Notes under the pieces: model-generated
Seen by the model: the letters and a program-made list of their open reading frames with translations, nothing else
Told to the model about the DNA's origin: nothing
Database searches by the model: none
IMG/VR virus record: IMGVR_UViG_3300010354_000002
Span: 1 to 64,000 of that record
DNA from: a virus
Strand: one strand, 5' to 3'
Length of the DNA: 64,000 nt
Part shown: in pieces, positions 34,116 through 41,732 of the stretch
Layout of the letters: every line of letters starts with the position of its first letter
How positions within the stretch are numbered: the stretch's first letter is position 1
Made by a program: the position numbers and the translations under genes

Positions 34116-34565
34116 CTACGCAAACGTCACCTCTCGCTTGCTGATGGCCTGCTGTGCAGTCGCCATGATGTCCCGGAAGTCCTCTTCGTGCAGGATCTCA
34201 CGGGCCGCATGGTAGAACGCAATGCGGATGTCGTACTGCTCGGGCGTAGATGCGGACGTGATAATAGGACGTGCGTTCTCGGCTGTCCGGGCATCGTACA
34301 GGGCGCGATTCAGTTTGTCGTGCTGGGTCTGCTTGATTCGCAACGCCTTTTGCGCCGACCGAAACCAGCCTTCGTCGGATTTGATTCCATCCTCGCGCAA
34401 ACGCCTTGCCGCGATATCAATCTGATTGCGGATATCCAGCATATCGTTGTCCAGTTTGGATAGTAGTTGCCGAATTCGTGCCGATCCTACCGCAACAGGA
34501 TCTAGGCAAGCCTCTTCCACCACATCTGGTGTCACCATCAATTCCGGACCTGATTCAACGTACAT
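34116..34565 (-). CDS. Hypothetical helical protein, 149 aa
   Basis: I place the start at ATG 34565, where AGGGGG lies eight bases upstream; an in-frame ATG at 34652 has no SD and overlaps the upstream gene by 56 bases. The protein is strongly helical, probably a coiled coil (RIRQLLSKLDNDMLDIRNQI and ALRIKQTQHDKLNRALYDAR). Family not recognised. Confidence 0.55.
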   Translation of the reverse strand: MYVESGPELMVTPDVVEEACLDPVAVGSARIRQLLSKLDNDMLDIRNQIDIAARRLREDGIKSDEGWFRSAQKALRIKQTQHDKLNRALYDARTAENARPIITSASTPEQYDIRIAFYHAAREILHEEDFRDIMATAQQAISKREVTFA

Positions 34566-34596
34566 AACGTACCCCCTCTGTTTTAGGTAATGAATG

Positions 34597-34998
34597 CTAT
34601 CCCGAAACCACTTCCCTGTCAACGCATGATGCGCACATTTCAAGCCATGCATCAGGATGGATTCGTAATTGGACGATGCGATGCTTCTGCCTGATCAATT
34701 CGACTAGCCCCGCAGCCTCGCACGCAACGGCTATGTCGTGCGCCCGTGGTGCACCGCAATGATCTGCCAAAACGGACGGCACATACCTCGCCCACACTGT
34801 TTCGGTTGACACCAATGCGGTTGCAGTTGAAGTGCCACGGTATGCCCGTGTCTGATGTTGCGCCAGCCATGTCAGCAGACGGATTGATGCGTACATCCGA
34901 TTTCTGGCGTATGGGATTTTCGGCACCTGCTTGATTCGATCCAGCACCATCTCCGGCAATCGCCTTGGAATCCACATACCGTCAACCCAGACGTCCAT
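34597..34998 (-). CDS. Winged-helix-like hypothetical protein, 133 aa
   Basis: Start at ATG 34998, with GGGGAG about nine bases upstream and inside the end of the nuclease gene (17-base overlap). RMYASIRLLTWLAQHQTRAY, then VWARYVPSVLADHCGAPRAH and ACEAAGLVELIRQKHRIVQL, reads like a helix-turn-wing DNA-binding fold, but no family is recognised. Operon with VRR-NUC-like nuclease. Confidence 0.55.
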   Translation of the reverse strand: MDVWVDGMWIPRRLPEMVLDRIKQVPKIPYARNRMYASIRLLTWLAQHQTRAYRGTSTATALVSTETVWARYVPSVLADHCGAPRAHDIAVACEAAGLVELIRQKHRIVQLRIHPDAWLEMCASCVDREVVSG

Positions 34999-35398
34999 CC
35001 AGCAACTCCCCGATGCGTTTGCATATGTTTGGCCATTGCGGCATCGCAAGGCATCTGGTGGCAACGTAGGCGGCTTGCAGTGCCTGATCGGCATTCCACA
35101 CCACCCACGATCCTCCACGCTTCCATATTTCAGTCTGTGCTATTCCTCGTGCGTCTGCCTGATGCAGCATGGATTCGGCCTCTTTCTCGCCTCGCTTGAA
35201 TTCCAACGCAAGCCAGATTCCACGGGGCCAAGTTCGATGCCGAACCAGTTTGTCGGGTATTCCCACTGTGTTTCCAACGTATCCCCGTTGCCCTTGTGGA
35301 CGAGAGCCACCTACCGTCACAACCTCGAAACCGCAGGCACACAACAATTGGGTCGCAACTGACTCAACCTGTTTCTCAGTCGGTCGTGGCGTTTTCAT
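34982..35398 (-). CDS. VRR-NUC-like nuclease, 138 aa
   Basis: Structure-selective nuclease of the PD-(D/E)XK group. GIPDK (Pro48-Asp49) followed by WLALEFKRG (Glu66-x-Lys68) and a downstream HQADARGI (Q and G of the family pattern) match the VRR-NUC arrangement G-x-P-D ... E-x-K ... Q...G. ATG 35398 has GGGGT six bases upstream. In phages these nucleases resolve junctions or act in recombination. It lies between an unknown helical gene and the winged-helix-like gene. Confidence 0.7.
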   Translation of the reverse strand: MKTPRPTEKQVESVATQLLCACGFEVVTVGGSRPQGQRGYVGNTVGIPDKLVRHRTWPRGIWLALEFKRGEKEAESMLHQADARGIAQTEIWKRGGSWVVWNADQALQAAYVATRCLAMPQWPNICKRIGELLDGRLG

Positions 35399-36014
35399 CA
35401 ATACCCCGTATCAGATGCGCTAGTTCATCCAGTGCGCTGATGCTCAACGTGTTTGCAACACGTTCTGGTGCCGGTCTGCCAGACGACATGGCTGCCTCTA
35501 CGTCTTCACCAGCATCCATTGCGGATATGACCGCTTCGTCCTGCCTGATTGCCTCTGCCAGTTTGATCAGTGTTGCGGATCGGTCATGGTCGCCCATATA
35601 CACAGCCTCGGCGACTGCATCAAATGCCTTGGACAGGGCCTTGCCCCGCTGCACCGCGCCCACGCTGGTTTCCTCCAACAACATGCGTCTGGCGACGACG
35701 TGGGACGGCAGCCCAGAGCCGGATTCTGCAAGGCGGCGCATGCCATACCAATAAGTCGCAGGTATGTATGCATCGTCGTCCAGAACTCCCTCGTCCCGCA
35801 AGATTATTTCAGCGTCCACCTTGGTCAGGCCGTTGGCAGCCATGCCGACCAATGCCGGTCGAACTTCCTCCGGGGGCGGTGTCATGCCACGCAACCACGA
35901 TTCCACGTCGTCGTGCAATTTGCGCTTCTGTGCATCGGACAGGTAACGGAAATAGTTCGGTCGCATTGTTGTCAGCCCATGCATATCATAAAACGCACGG
36001 TCATACGATGACAT
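35376..36014 (-). CDS. Hypothetical protein, 212 aa
   Basis: ATG 36014 lacks a clear SD. The protein is helical and acidic (AQKRKLHDDVESWLRGM, KLAEAIRQDEAVISAMDAGE) with no membrane segment. Ends 23 bases into the nuclease gene, so the two are coupled. I do not recognise a family; a partner role for the VRR-NUC-like nuclease is only a guess from position. Confidence 0.55.
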   Translation of the reverse strand: MSSYDRAFYDMHGLTTMRPNYFRYLSDAQKRKLHDDVESWLRGMTPPPEEVRPALVGMAANGLTKVDAEIILRDEGVLDDDAYIPATYWYGMRRLAESGSGLPSHVVARRMLLEETSVGAVQRGKALSKAFDAVAEAVYMGDHDRSATLIKLAEAIRQDEAVISAMDAGEDVEAAMSSGRPAPERVANTLSISALDELAHLIRGIDENATTD

Positions 36015-36036
36015 CGTTTAGCAAAACACGGTTTGT

Positions 36037-36696
36037 CTAACTATGTTTGGAGAACACCAGTTGCATGATTGTTGGGAAACATTCATCCAGAATTGCCTTG
36101 ACCGCCTGAGCGACCTCCCTGTGCTCCTTCTGTGTAGTCTCATCCAGACGCAATTTTAGGTAATGAATCCAAGAGCGCACGTTGCCAGTCATATACATGC
36201 GCGTCGGCGTACACAGTGGCAGTACCGACCTTGCCGACTCAGGCGCAACTCCCATGACGACCATGTCAACATAGGCCTCATAGGTTCGATGCATCAAACA
36301 CTCAGCACGTTCAACCGATGCCTTTTGCCCCGGTGTAAGTTCCTGCGAAATACTGGACTGACGATTCGTTGTTCCAGCAATACGCATTTCCGGCAAGGCA
36401 GGAGGCTTTATCTTGGAGGAGTATCGTTGCGAAAACTCCTGAAAGCAAAAACTCCGATGCCGCAGTATTTGCGCGGCCACGTCCCGTGTCGTGTTGATTT
36501 CAATGCATGCTGTGGCGTGTTCAAAAGGCGACCAATGGTTATGTTCTACAAGATATTTGAACAGGCGAGAGTATTCAGGGTTTTCCTGATTGGACGAACT
36601 AACCCGCGCAATGTAGGCGATTAGTGCCTCCGCATTAGGCGTCGCCCACACCAAAGACGCAGTGCGCCCGTCTGAATTACCCCAGTTTCCGTTCAT
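36037..36696 (-). CDS. thyX: Flavin-dependent thymidylate synthase, 219 aa
   Basis: Converts dUMP to dTMP using FAD, NADPH and methylene-tetrahydrofolate. The ThyX signature RHRx7S is intact (residues 79-89, RHRSFCFQEFS, then QRYS). The N-terminal NPEYSRLFKYLVEHNHWSPFEH matches the family, as do the C-terminal GNVRSWIHYLKLR and EVAQAVKAIL segments. Length is typical. ATG 36696 overlaps the stop of the upstream Tad2-like gene (ATGA). With the dUTPase three genes upstream it supplies dTTP for phage DNA. Confidence 0.95.
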   Translation of the reverse strand: MNGNWGNSDGRTASLVWATPNAEALIAYIARVSSSNQENPEYSRLFKYLVEHNHWSPFEHATACIEINTTRDVAAQILRHRSFCFQEFSQRYSSKIKPPALPEMRIAGTTNRQSSISQELTPGQKASVERAECLMHRTYEAYVDMVVMGVAPESARSVLPLCTPTRMYMTGNVRSWIHYLKLRLDETTQKEHREVAQAVKAILDECFPTIMQLVFSKHS

Positions 36697-36920
36697 TCCA
36701 CAACCTGCCATTCGTCTTCCATCAGTTCACCGAGGATGTAAGGTCCGCCATGAAGCACTGTGCGTTCCTCTGTGACCCCATCTATTTCGGAATGCATGTA
36801 GAACGCCCAGCACTGGTAGTATTTTTCGGGCTTTGCCAACAGGTATTGGCCATCGGGCCAGTATTCCCGCCGTATCCGTTTTCCCTCCCGAAGGGCTTGC
36901 AGGGCTTCCGGTCCAGTCAT
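36693..36920 (-). CDS. Tad2-like (DUF2829-type) anti-Thoeris candidate, copy 1, 75 aa
   Basis: The N-terminus MTGPEALQALREGKRIRREYW and the end LMEDEWQVVE match the Tad2 pattern (EAL.ALK.GK.[VI].R..W ... W....D.L..DW.VV). Tad2 proteins bind and sequester the Thoeris signalling cyclic ADP-ribose isomer. The middle is divergent. ATGA overlap with gene 36917-37174 and with thyX, so it is co-translated. Copies 2 and 3 follow the same plan. Confidence 0.65.
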   Translation of the reverse strand: MTGPEALQALREGKRIRREYWPDGQYLLAKPEKYYQCWAFYMHSEIDGVTEERTVLHGGPYILGELMEDEWQVVE

Positions 36921-37174
36921 TTGTCAACCTCCACTACTTCCCAGTCGTCGTACATCAACAATTCAGAGAGGAATATTCCTTTGGCATATGAAGTTATGAC
37001 TACACCTTTGTCATCAATCCAATCTATTGAGTTTGGATTCCATTCATCCGTGCCATACAGGATGCATCCTTCTCCATGGAAGCAAACAGCATTGGCATGA
37101 ACTCCTTCACCCCAATGTTGCCTCTTGATTTTCTTGCCGTTGCGCAGGGCTTGCAATGCTTCCGGCCCAGTCAT
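36917..37174 (-). CDS. Tad2-like anti-Thoeris candidate, copy 2, 85 aa
   Basis: Start at ATG 37174, overlapping the end of copy 3 by four bases; a longer frame is unlikely. MTGPEALQALRNGKKIKRQHW and FLSELLMYDDWEVVE give the Tad2 ends; the middle has WNPNSIDWIDDKGVVITSYA. About 65 per cent of the first 20 residues are identical to copy 1. Part of a tandem array. Confidence 0.65.
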   Translation of the reverse strand: MTGPEALQALRNGKKIKRQHWGEGVHANAVCFHGEGCILYGTDEWNPNSIDWIDDKGVVITSYAKGIFLSELLMYDDWEVVEVDK

Positions 37175-37425
37175 TCCGCCAACTCCACTACTTCCCAGTC
37201 GTCGTGCAGGAACGAGGCCGCAATCCAACCGGGGTAGTTATGTGCGTCGTCCATGAAGATCGCCGATCCGTGAATTACGATATCAAAATCGCAAGGGCCT
37301 CCGTCCAAATCTTCGGCCCCTTCCTCGTCCCAAGTAAACGCTTTGAAATGCGTTCCCGGCGTCCACATGCACCGTCGAACGGCTTTGCCTCGCTTAAGGG
37401 CTTCTATCGCTTCTGATCCGGTCAT
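37171..37425 (-). CDS. Tad2-like anti-Thoeris candidate, copy 3, 84 aa
   Basis: ATG 37425 lies two bases after the stop of the upstream gene. MTGSEAIEALKRGKAVRRCMW and AASFLHDDWEVVE match the Tad2 ends. Middle: FTWDEEGAEDLDGGPCDFDI. Three copies with diverged middle regions and conserved ends suggest diversification of the binding site. Confidence 0.65.
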   Translation of the reverse strand: MTGSEAIEALKRGKAVRRCMWTPGTHFKAFTWDEEGAEDLDGGPCDFDIVIHGSAIFMDDAHNYPGWIAASFLHDDWEVVELAE

Positions 37426-37427
37426 CC

Positions 37428-37667
37428 TCACGGATTCTCCTCCCAGACGACTGTATCCGGGTCTACCAACTCCCATTTCTCCAGAATCGTCTCGCAATGC
37501 GGCTCCCAGAGACACCCTCCCCTCATGCCCGGTCTGCTGACCTGTGGCATCTCAACGATATATCCATGTTCGTTGATGCCGTACGCCCATCCAGCCCCGC
37601 GCAGCGACTTGGGTCGAAACCACTCTCCCGAGTAGACAGCCCGCTTGATGCATTTCCGCATTGTCAT
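37428..37667 (-). CDS. Small protein upstream of Tad2-like array, 79 aa
   Basis: ATG 37667 overlaps the dUTPase stop (ATGA). Basic N-terminus (MTMRKCIKRAVYSGEWFRP) and a C-terminal LWEPHCETILEKWELV that faintly recalls the W....D.L..DW.VV end of the Tad2-like neighbours; the N-terminal EAL..GK motif is absent. Family otherwise unknown. Confidence 0.55.
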   Translation of the reverse strand: MTMRKCIKRAVYSGEWFRPKSLRGAGWAYGINEHGYIVEMPQVSRPGMRGGCLWEPHCETILEKWELVDPDTVVWEENP

Positions 37668-38131
37668 TTAGTACCCGTGCTCCCAAACCCGCCATTGCCA
37701 CGTTCCGTGGCATCAAGTTCCTCAACAAGCGTCAATTCAGCAATCAGAATAGGCGTCAGCACCATTTGGGCAATTCGGTCGCCTCGCACCATTATGAACG
37801 GCTTGTCACTTGTGTTGTGCATGATTACCTTGATCTCGCCCCGGTAGTCGGAATCAATTGTTCCCGGCGAGTTCAGGACATGTACGCCATGTCTGTATGC
37901 CAACCCACTCCGAGATCTAATCTGAATTTCGGTCTGCCTTGGCAAACCAGCAAGCCTGATTCCTGTCGGAATTGCCTTCGTTTCGTGTGGCTCCAAAACA
38001 CAAGAATCCGATGCCCTGATGTCCATTCCTGAACTACCGGGTGTCTCGTAGGATGGCAACCCGTAGAGGTTGACCATCTCCTTGTCCATCTGGATGAGTA
38101 TGTTCATCATCCCTGATTTGCGGTTGCTCAT
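37664..38131 (-). CDS. dut: dUTPase (trimeric type), 155 aa
   Basis: Hydrolyses dUTP to dUMP and pyrophosphate, keeping uracil out of DNA and feeding ThyX. All five motifs are present: SGMDIRA (34-40), RSRSGLA (72-78), NSPGTIDSDYRGEIKV (87-102), RIAQMV (119-124) and ERGNGGFGSTG (143-153). ATG 38131 overlaps the previous stop (TAATG), with GGGGAG close upstream. The P-loop-like motif V is complete, so the enzyme should be active. Confidence 0.95.
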   Translation of the reverse strand: MSNRKSGMMNILIQMDKEMVNLYGLPSYETPGSSGMDIRASDSCVLEPHETKAIPTGIRLAGLPRQTEIQIRSRSGLAYRHGVHVLNSPGTIDSDYRGEIKVIMHNTSDKPFIMVRGDRIAQMVLTPILIAELTLVEELDATERGNGGFGSTGTK

Positions 38132-38784
38132 TACTCCCCTTTCGTCTGTAGATGGCGTACGGCCTTTTTCAGACGTGACTCGTATGCATCCTGATCGCTT
38201 CGGTCGTACTTGGGCTTGTTGGCGGCTTCCCTCTTTTCCCGTTCCCATTTATCATTTTCGGCTTTGATGATCCTGCACGCCTTGCGAGCCTCGTAATCAG
38301 ACAGTTTCAACAGTGGCCGAAGCAGAATCTGATCAAACGGTCCGCCATGGTCCTTGCTTGGGAACTCTTCAAGCCATGCTGGTAGTTCCTCCGACCCTGC
38401 GGCCTGCCCAAGCATAGGCTGCGAAGGCGACTCAAGTTGCCTGTTGGCCGGTGGGGCCGGGGCGATCACATGGCGGCGAACATCTGCTTCGTTTCCCGCC
38501 ATTACCTGCATCCTGTACACCTCGCGAACCTTGTTCTCAAGGGCGTCCCATTTGGGTCGAAACTGGCTGTTTCGGATGAAAAACATTACCTGCCAACCCT
38601 CGGCATTCCATCCTGTGCCGTGCGAGTCCCTAAACCGAATCCCCCGGTCGCTGATCCGCTTGCACAGTTCGATCAATAGCCGCCATGCCTCTTCGTCCAC
38701 ATCGCACCATTCAGGGCCGGGAGCATGTTCCATTAGTTTGCGGATCTCCGTGCAGAATGCACGGATGTCATTCATTTCCCGCAT
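38131..38784 (-). CDS. Hypothetical protein, 217 aa
   Basis: ATG 38784 or ATG 38775 may start it; the latter overlaps the previous stop. N-terminal half helical (AWRLLIELCKRISDRGIRFR, WQVMFFIRNSQF), a Pro/Ala-rich linker near 110-125, then a charged helix rich in Lys and Glu (RKACRIIKAENDKWEREKRE). No family recognised. Co-translated with dUTPase. Confidence 0.55.
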   Translation of the reverse strand: MREMNDIRAFCTEIRKLMEHAPGPEWCDVDEEAWRLLIELCKRISDRGIRFRDSHGTGWNAEGWQVMFFIRNSQFRPKWDALENKVREVYRMQVMAGNEADVRRHVIAPAPPANRQLESPSQPMLGQAAGSEELPAWLEEFPSKDHGGPFDQILLRPLLKLSDYEARKACRIIKAENDKWEREKREAANKPKYDRSDQDAYESRLKKAVRHLQTKGE

Positions 38785-39035
38785 ATACGCTTTGACTTCT
38801 TGAACTCATCAACATCCAAAGCGGAAATGCAGTTGTTCGCCAACACGCCTAAATCGGCGCGAGTCAGTCGCATCTGTTGCGTTTGGCGTGCAAACGATTG
38901 CGCTTGCGGATTATGTGGCTCTTCCGCAACCCAGTGTTTGCCTAGTGCCTCCAAATCACGAATTGCCACACATATGCTTGTGGTTATCTGGGAAACCTCC
39001 AACAACCTACCGCGTACGATATCTCTGTTCTTCAT
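38772..39035 (-). CDS. Small helical protein, 87 aa
   Basis: ATG 39035 with a strong GGAGG seven bases upstream. Helical (QITTSICVAIRDLEALGKHW, DLGVLANNCISALDVDEFKK). Unknown family. First gene of the long dUTPase-Tad2-ThyX transcript started at 39064-39092. Confidence 0.55.
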   Translation of the reverse strand: MKNRDIVRGRLLEVSQITTSICVAIRDLEALGKHWVAEEPHNPQAQSFARQTQQMRLTRADLGVLANNCISALDVDEFKKSKRICGK

Positions 39036-39045
39036 ATCAACCTCC

Positions 39046-39092
39046 TGCGCTATGGCGCAAACAACACTATCGCAATACCACTATGTTGTCAA
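39046..39092 (-). promoter_or_regulatory. Class I promoter-hairpin cassette for the dut/thyX operon
   Basis: Minus strand: -35 TTGACA (39087-39092), 17-bp spacer, -10 TAGTGT (39064-39069), hairpin TGCGC-CATA-GCGCA at 39046-39059, GGAGG. The stem sequence is unrelated to the ATCGG/CCGAT copies but the geometry is the same. The -35 overlaps the end of the replication initiator gene. Confidence 0.75.
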
Positions 39093-40057
39093 GCGTCTGG
39101 GCTGAACGAAAGCGCATGGATTACGCCGTCCTGTGCGTTGTCCACCCAGTCAATCCCGTCCAACAATCGTAGCCGTATGTCCCATTCAACGTGCGAGATG
39201 ATCTTTCGCTGATCTTCGTCCGAAAGGACAAGGAAACTCGCCTGATCGCCTCGCAATGCGTTCATCCGGGCACGCTTGAGGCCGTTCGCTTCAGCCGTCG
39301 CAATCTTCTGTGCCTTGGTTGGTTCGGCTTGCTTGGCTTGCTCCTCAAGGAGCGCATCAAAATGCCCAACGACGCTGCGGAACGTAACCATCGCTGGACT
39401 AGACCACCGCTGAAGGGCATTGCGGGTGGCAGCGGCAACTTCGGCTGGGGTCCGTCTCGCCTCAATCAGATAGTCCAGTTCGGCACGGAACTTGTCCAGT
39501 ACGGACAGAGGGAACCTCTCGCCAACAATGTGGCGTGCTGTCGAGAATGCACGGTACAGGGCTTTTCGATCCGGGGTGTACTCGTGCTCGTCCTGATCGT
39601 TATCGGGCCTAGGTAAGCCTTCTAGTATAGTTTTACGTTGTAGATTACTATCTATTTCATTTCGTCTATTTATGTGCGCCAAATTTGACACTGGGGGGGC
39701 GTCAAATTTGCTCCCCCCCGTGTCGTTTTTGACGCTGGGGGCGAAGTCTGCTGGAGTGCACACGACGACCTCGTTTGTCCTTTGTGCGCCGTCCTCCGAA
39801 AAGCGATTTGAACGTTGGATCAGGCCAAGGGATTCCAGTTCGTCGTTGGCCCTGTCAAGGGTCCGGAGCGAGCAACCGACCATCTCCGACAGCCGCTTGC
39901 GACTCGGAAATACACAGTTCCCAGACCATGCATGCGACTTATAGGCAAGCCAAAGCAGACGTGCCGCCATTGAAATTTCAGCGTCGAACATGACACTGTT
40001 GTGTGCTACCGTCCACGGCTCTTGCGTGGACAAACGTACATTGGTAACGTCTTGCAT
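39089..40057 (-). CDS. Replication initiator-like protein with winged-helix domain, 322 aa
   Basis: Likely starts phage DNA replication. Residues 25-110 look like the phage helix-turn-helix replication domain (ISMAARLLWLAYKSHAWSGN, CVFPSRKRLSEMVGCSLRTL, ELESLGLIQRSNRF). The C-terminal part is helical and charged (PTKAQKIATAEANGLKRARM). ATG 40057 has AGGAC seven bases upstream. The upstream 128 bases hold two hairpins with identical loops. Located between the recombination operon and the dut/thyX operon. Confidence 0.75.
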   Translation of the reverse strand: MQDVTNVRLSTQEPWTVAHNSVMFDAEISMAARLLWLAYKSHAWSGNCVFPSRKRLSEMVGCSLRTLDRANDELESLGLIQRSNRFSEDGAQRTNEVVVCTPADFAPSVKNDTGGSKFDAPPVSNLAHINRRNEIDSNLQRKTILEGLPRPDNDQDEHEYTPDRKALYRAFSTARHIVGERFPLSVLDKFRAELDYLIEARRTPAEVAAATRNALQRWSSPAMVTFRSVVGHFDALLEEQAKQAEPTKAQKIATAEANGLKRARMNALRGDQASFLVLSDEDQRKIISHVEWDIRLRLLDGIDWVDNAQDGVIHALSFSPDA

Positions 40058-40080
40058 TCTGTCCTGCCATAAAAATCAAT

Positions 40081-40149
40081 CCCCTCCCAGCGGAAAGGAT
40101 AAAACACTAGGAGGGGAGAACCACGGCGCGGAAAGGAGGAAACACGCCG
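40081..40149. repeat. Twin hairpins with the same loop and different stems
   Basis: Hairpin 1: CCCCTCC (40081-40087) with GGAGGGG (40110-40116). Hairpin 2: CGGCG (40124-40128) with CGCCG (40145-40149). The enclosed 18-mers GCGGAAAGGATAAAACAC (40090-40107) and GCGGAAAGGAGGAAACAC (40128-40145) differ at two bases, 38 bases apart. On the minus-strand RNA the loops read GUGUUUxxUCCUUUCCGC; the second contains CCUCCUUUC, as in the 3-prime end of many 16S rRNAs. Confidence 0.8.
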
Positions 40150-40185
40150 TAGTATGTAGGCCGCCAACGGTGGCCGATATTGTTA

Positions 40186-40458
40186 TCAGCGTTTCTTGGC
40201 TGCTGGACTGGCAACCGCAACAGGCTCAGGGCGGGGATCAAGGTACACCACGTGTGCGTTCGTCCAGTCGCCGTCAGGCATCCTCCACGGCGTAGTGTCT
40301 GCCGTCAGAGCCTTCCAGCAGTCCTCCGAGGCACGAAACTCATCGGACAAAAAAGCGCAGACCGAGAGCGATTGACTCTGCAGCGCTTTATAGGACTCGC
40401 AAAGTTCCTCCACCGACTTCACGTCATTCAGATGGACGTTGAAACGTCGTTCAATCAT
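40186..40458 (-). CDS. Hypothetical protein, 90 aa
   Basis: ATG 40458 overlaps the previous gene's stop (CATGATTGA) and has GGAGG seven bases upstream. Helical N-terminus (VKSVEELCESYKALQSQSLS) and a basic tail (VASPAAKKR). No family recognised. Last gene of the recombination operon. Confidence 0.55.
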   Translation of the reverse strand: MIERRFNVHLNDVKSVEELCESYKALQSQSLSVCAFLSDEFRASEDCWKALTADTTPWRMPDGDWTNAHVVYLDPRPEPVAVASPAAKKR

Positions 40459-40582
40459 GCCAATCCTCCATATCGGGATGATCCCGTTGTTCCCACCAGC
40501 CAGCCACCCTGATCACACATGCGATCAGGATGGCCAGCGCAACGATTGGTACGGCGATAACTGCCATGGCTAAGTTATACAT
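40451..40582 (-). CDS. Small single-pass membrane protein, 43 aa
   Basis: A 44-codon frame starting at ATG 40582, overlapping the stop of the Gp157-like gene, and ending TGA 40451 inside the next start. Residues 4-26 (LAMAVIAVPIVALAILIACV) are a transmembrane helix, followed by RVAGWWEQRDHPDME. The overlap of both ends with real neighbours supports translation. Role unknown. Confidence 0.45.
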   Translation of the reverse strand: MYNLAMAVIAVPIVALAILIACVIRVAGWWEQRDHPDMEDWHD

Positions 40583-41144
40583 CCTTATCCAGAGTTTTGA
40601 TTTTGGCTATGGTATAGCCGTCTTCGATCACGAAGCCGCTTGGGCAACGCCCCTCGGCAATCCATTCCTTTGTCGGCAATTGGCTGATCAGAACCTTCTT
40701 GGTAACCTTTACAGCCTCGGGCACGTTTTGCTCTGCCCAAGCAATCGCATCTCCCTCGGCGTCGTTGATGGCAACGCTCTGCCCTCGCGTGACAAACGAG
40801 ATCGTGCCGAACGGGGTTTTGTGCGTCTTGGATGCGTATGAGCCATCGGCCTTTCGGGGCAACAGGCTATCGGCGACGTGCTTGGCCTGTTGCTCGTAAC
40901 GCTCAAGCCACCAATCACGTTTCCGCTCGCGTTCAACAATGATCTTCTCCGCATTTGCGATAATCGTTTGCAACTCGGCTTTTGCCGCCGCCACATCCGA
41001 CTCATACCGCAACAGGCGACGCATGAAAACAAGCAAATCATCTTCGGTCTGAACGCCGGTGGCGTCCAATGCGCCGTCTACTGGCCCAGCGTACTCGCCG
41101 GTCTCCTCGTCCCACAAATCCTCTCCAATCCGTACGATTCCCAT
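40575..41144 (-). CDS. Gp157-like recombination-associated protein, 189 aa
   Basis: Resembles the siphovirus Gp157 family: a coiled-coil half (KAELQTIIANAEKIIVERER), then KTHKTPFGTISFVTRGQSVA and PEAVKVTKKVLISQLP, the K-T-x-x-T...F-S-F / K-K-x-L-x-x-x-x pattern. In other phages Gp157 genes lie beside single-strand annealing proteins, as here one base downstream of the putative annealing gene. Function is not established biochemically. Confidence 0.65.
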   Translation of the reverse strand: MGIVRIGEDLWDEETGEYAGPVDGALDATGVQTEDDLLVFMRRLLRYESDVAAAKAELQTIIANAEKIIVERERKRDWWLERYEQQAKHVADSLLPRKADGSYASKTHKTPFGTISFVTRGQSVAINDAEGDAIAWAEQNVPEAVKVTKKVLISQLPTKEWIAEGRCPSGFVIEDGYTIAKIKTLDKDV

Positions 41145-41145
41145 C

Positions 41146-41712
41146 TTATTTCCCTTCCTTCGTCAGTTTTACAATCAGATCCTGAAGTGTCTGTGCATTC
41201 ACCGGGCGGTCTTTCAGCATCATCTTGACCACCTTGTTCTGCTCCGCATGATCATCCGCTTTTGCAAGGCCCTGCTCCACAATCAGCGTGCGAACTGCCT
41301 GAGCCAACCGTTGAACATCTTCCTTCTTGTCCGGCTCGGCAGCCCGTGTCCGTTGCACCGGCGCATCTGCCAATCGGTCTCGCTCGTCCAGTTCGTCTGC
41401 CATGAACTGTGTCCCGTATCCCGCAATCCCTAGTGCTCGTCCAATGGCACCGGTCTCGCATTTCTCCAAAAAGTCGGGGAAGTCCTTGCGCGATTCCTGC
41501 TTGGTGCCAGTGGCTAAAAGGTTGCCGTCGGCGTCGTAGACCGATGCGCGGCAGACGGCAAATCCGCCCTCTATGTCAATCTGAAGAAAATCAGATTCAA
41601 TCCGTCCCCCGGGGTGTGCATTTCGGAACCACACCAACCTGAACGCTACGGGCAGATAATCCTTGCCCTTGAGTTTCATAACTCCAACCTTGACGCTATC
41701 TGGTATCTGCAT
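41146..41712 (-). CDS. Putative ssDNA-annealing-type recombination protein, 188 aa
   Basis: Start at ATG 41712 after CAGGAGAACAGAG. DFPDFLEKCETGAIGRALGIAGYGTQF contains the ETxAxGRALxxxGY motif common in phage recombination proteins of the annealing type. The first 75 residues are beta-rich (SDFLQIDIEGGFAVCRASVY); the C-terminal part is Lys/Glu/Asp-rich. Family name uncertain (Sak/Erf/RecT-like). Next to the Gp157-like gene, an arrangement typical of such proteins. Confidence 0.6.
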   Translation of the reverse strand: MQIPDSVKVGVMKLKGKDYLPVAFRLVWFRNAHPGGRIESDFLQIDIEGGFAVCRASVYDADGNLLATGTKQESRKDFPDFLEKCETGAIGRALGIAGYGTQFMADELDERDRLADAPVQRTRAAEPDKKEDVQRLAQAVRTLIVEQGLAKADDHAEQNKVVKMMLKDRPVNAQTLQDLIVKLTKEGK

Positions 41713-41732
41713 TCTCTGTTCTCCTGTGCGAA

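Noticed and set aside
40058-40185. CRISPR-like repeat array
   Set aside because: There are only two repeat units of 18 bases in hairpin loops, with no spacer series, no cas genes, and the repeat is shorter than CRISPR repeats.
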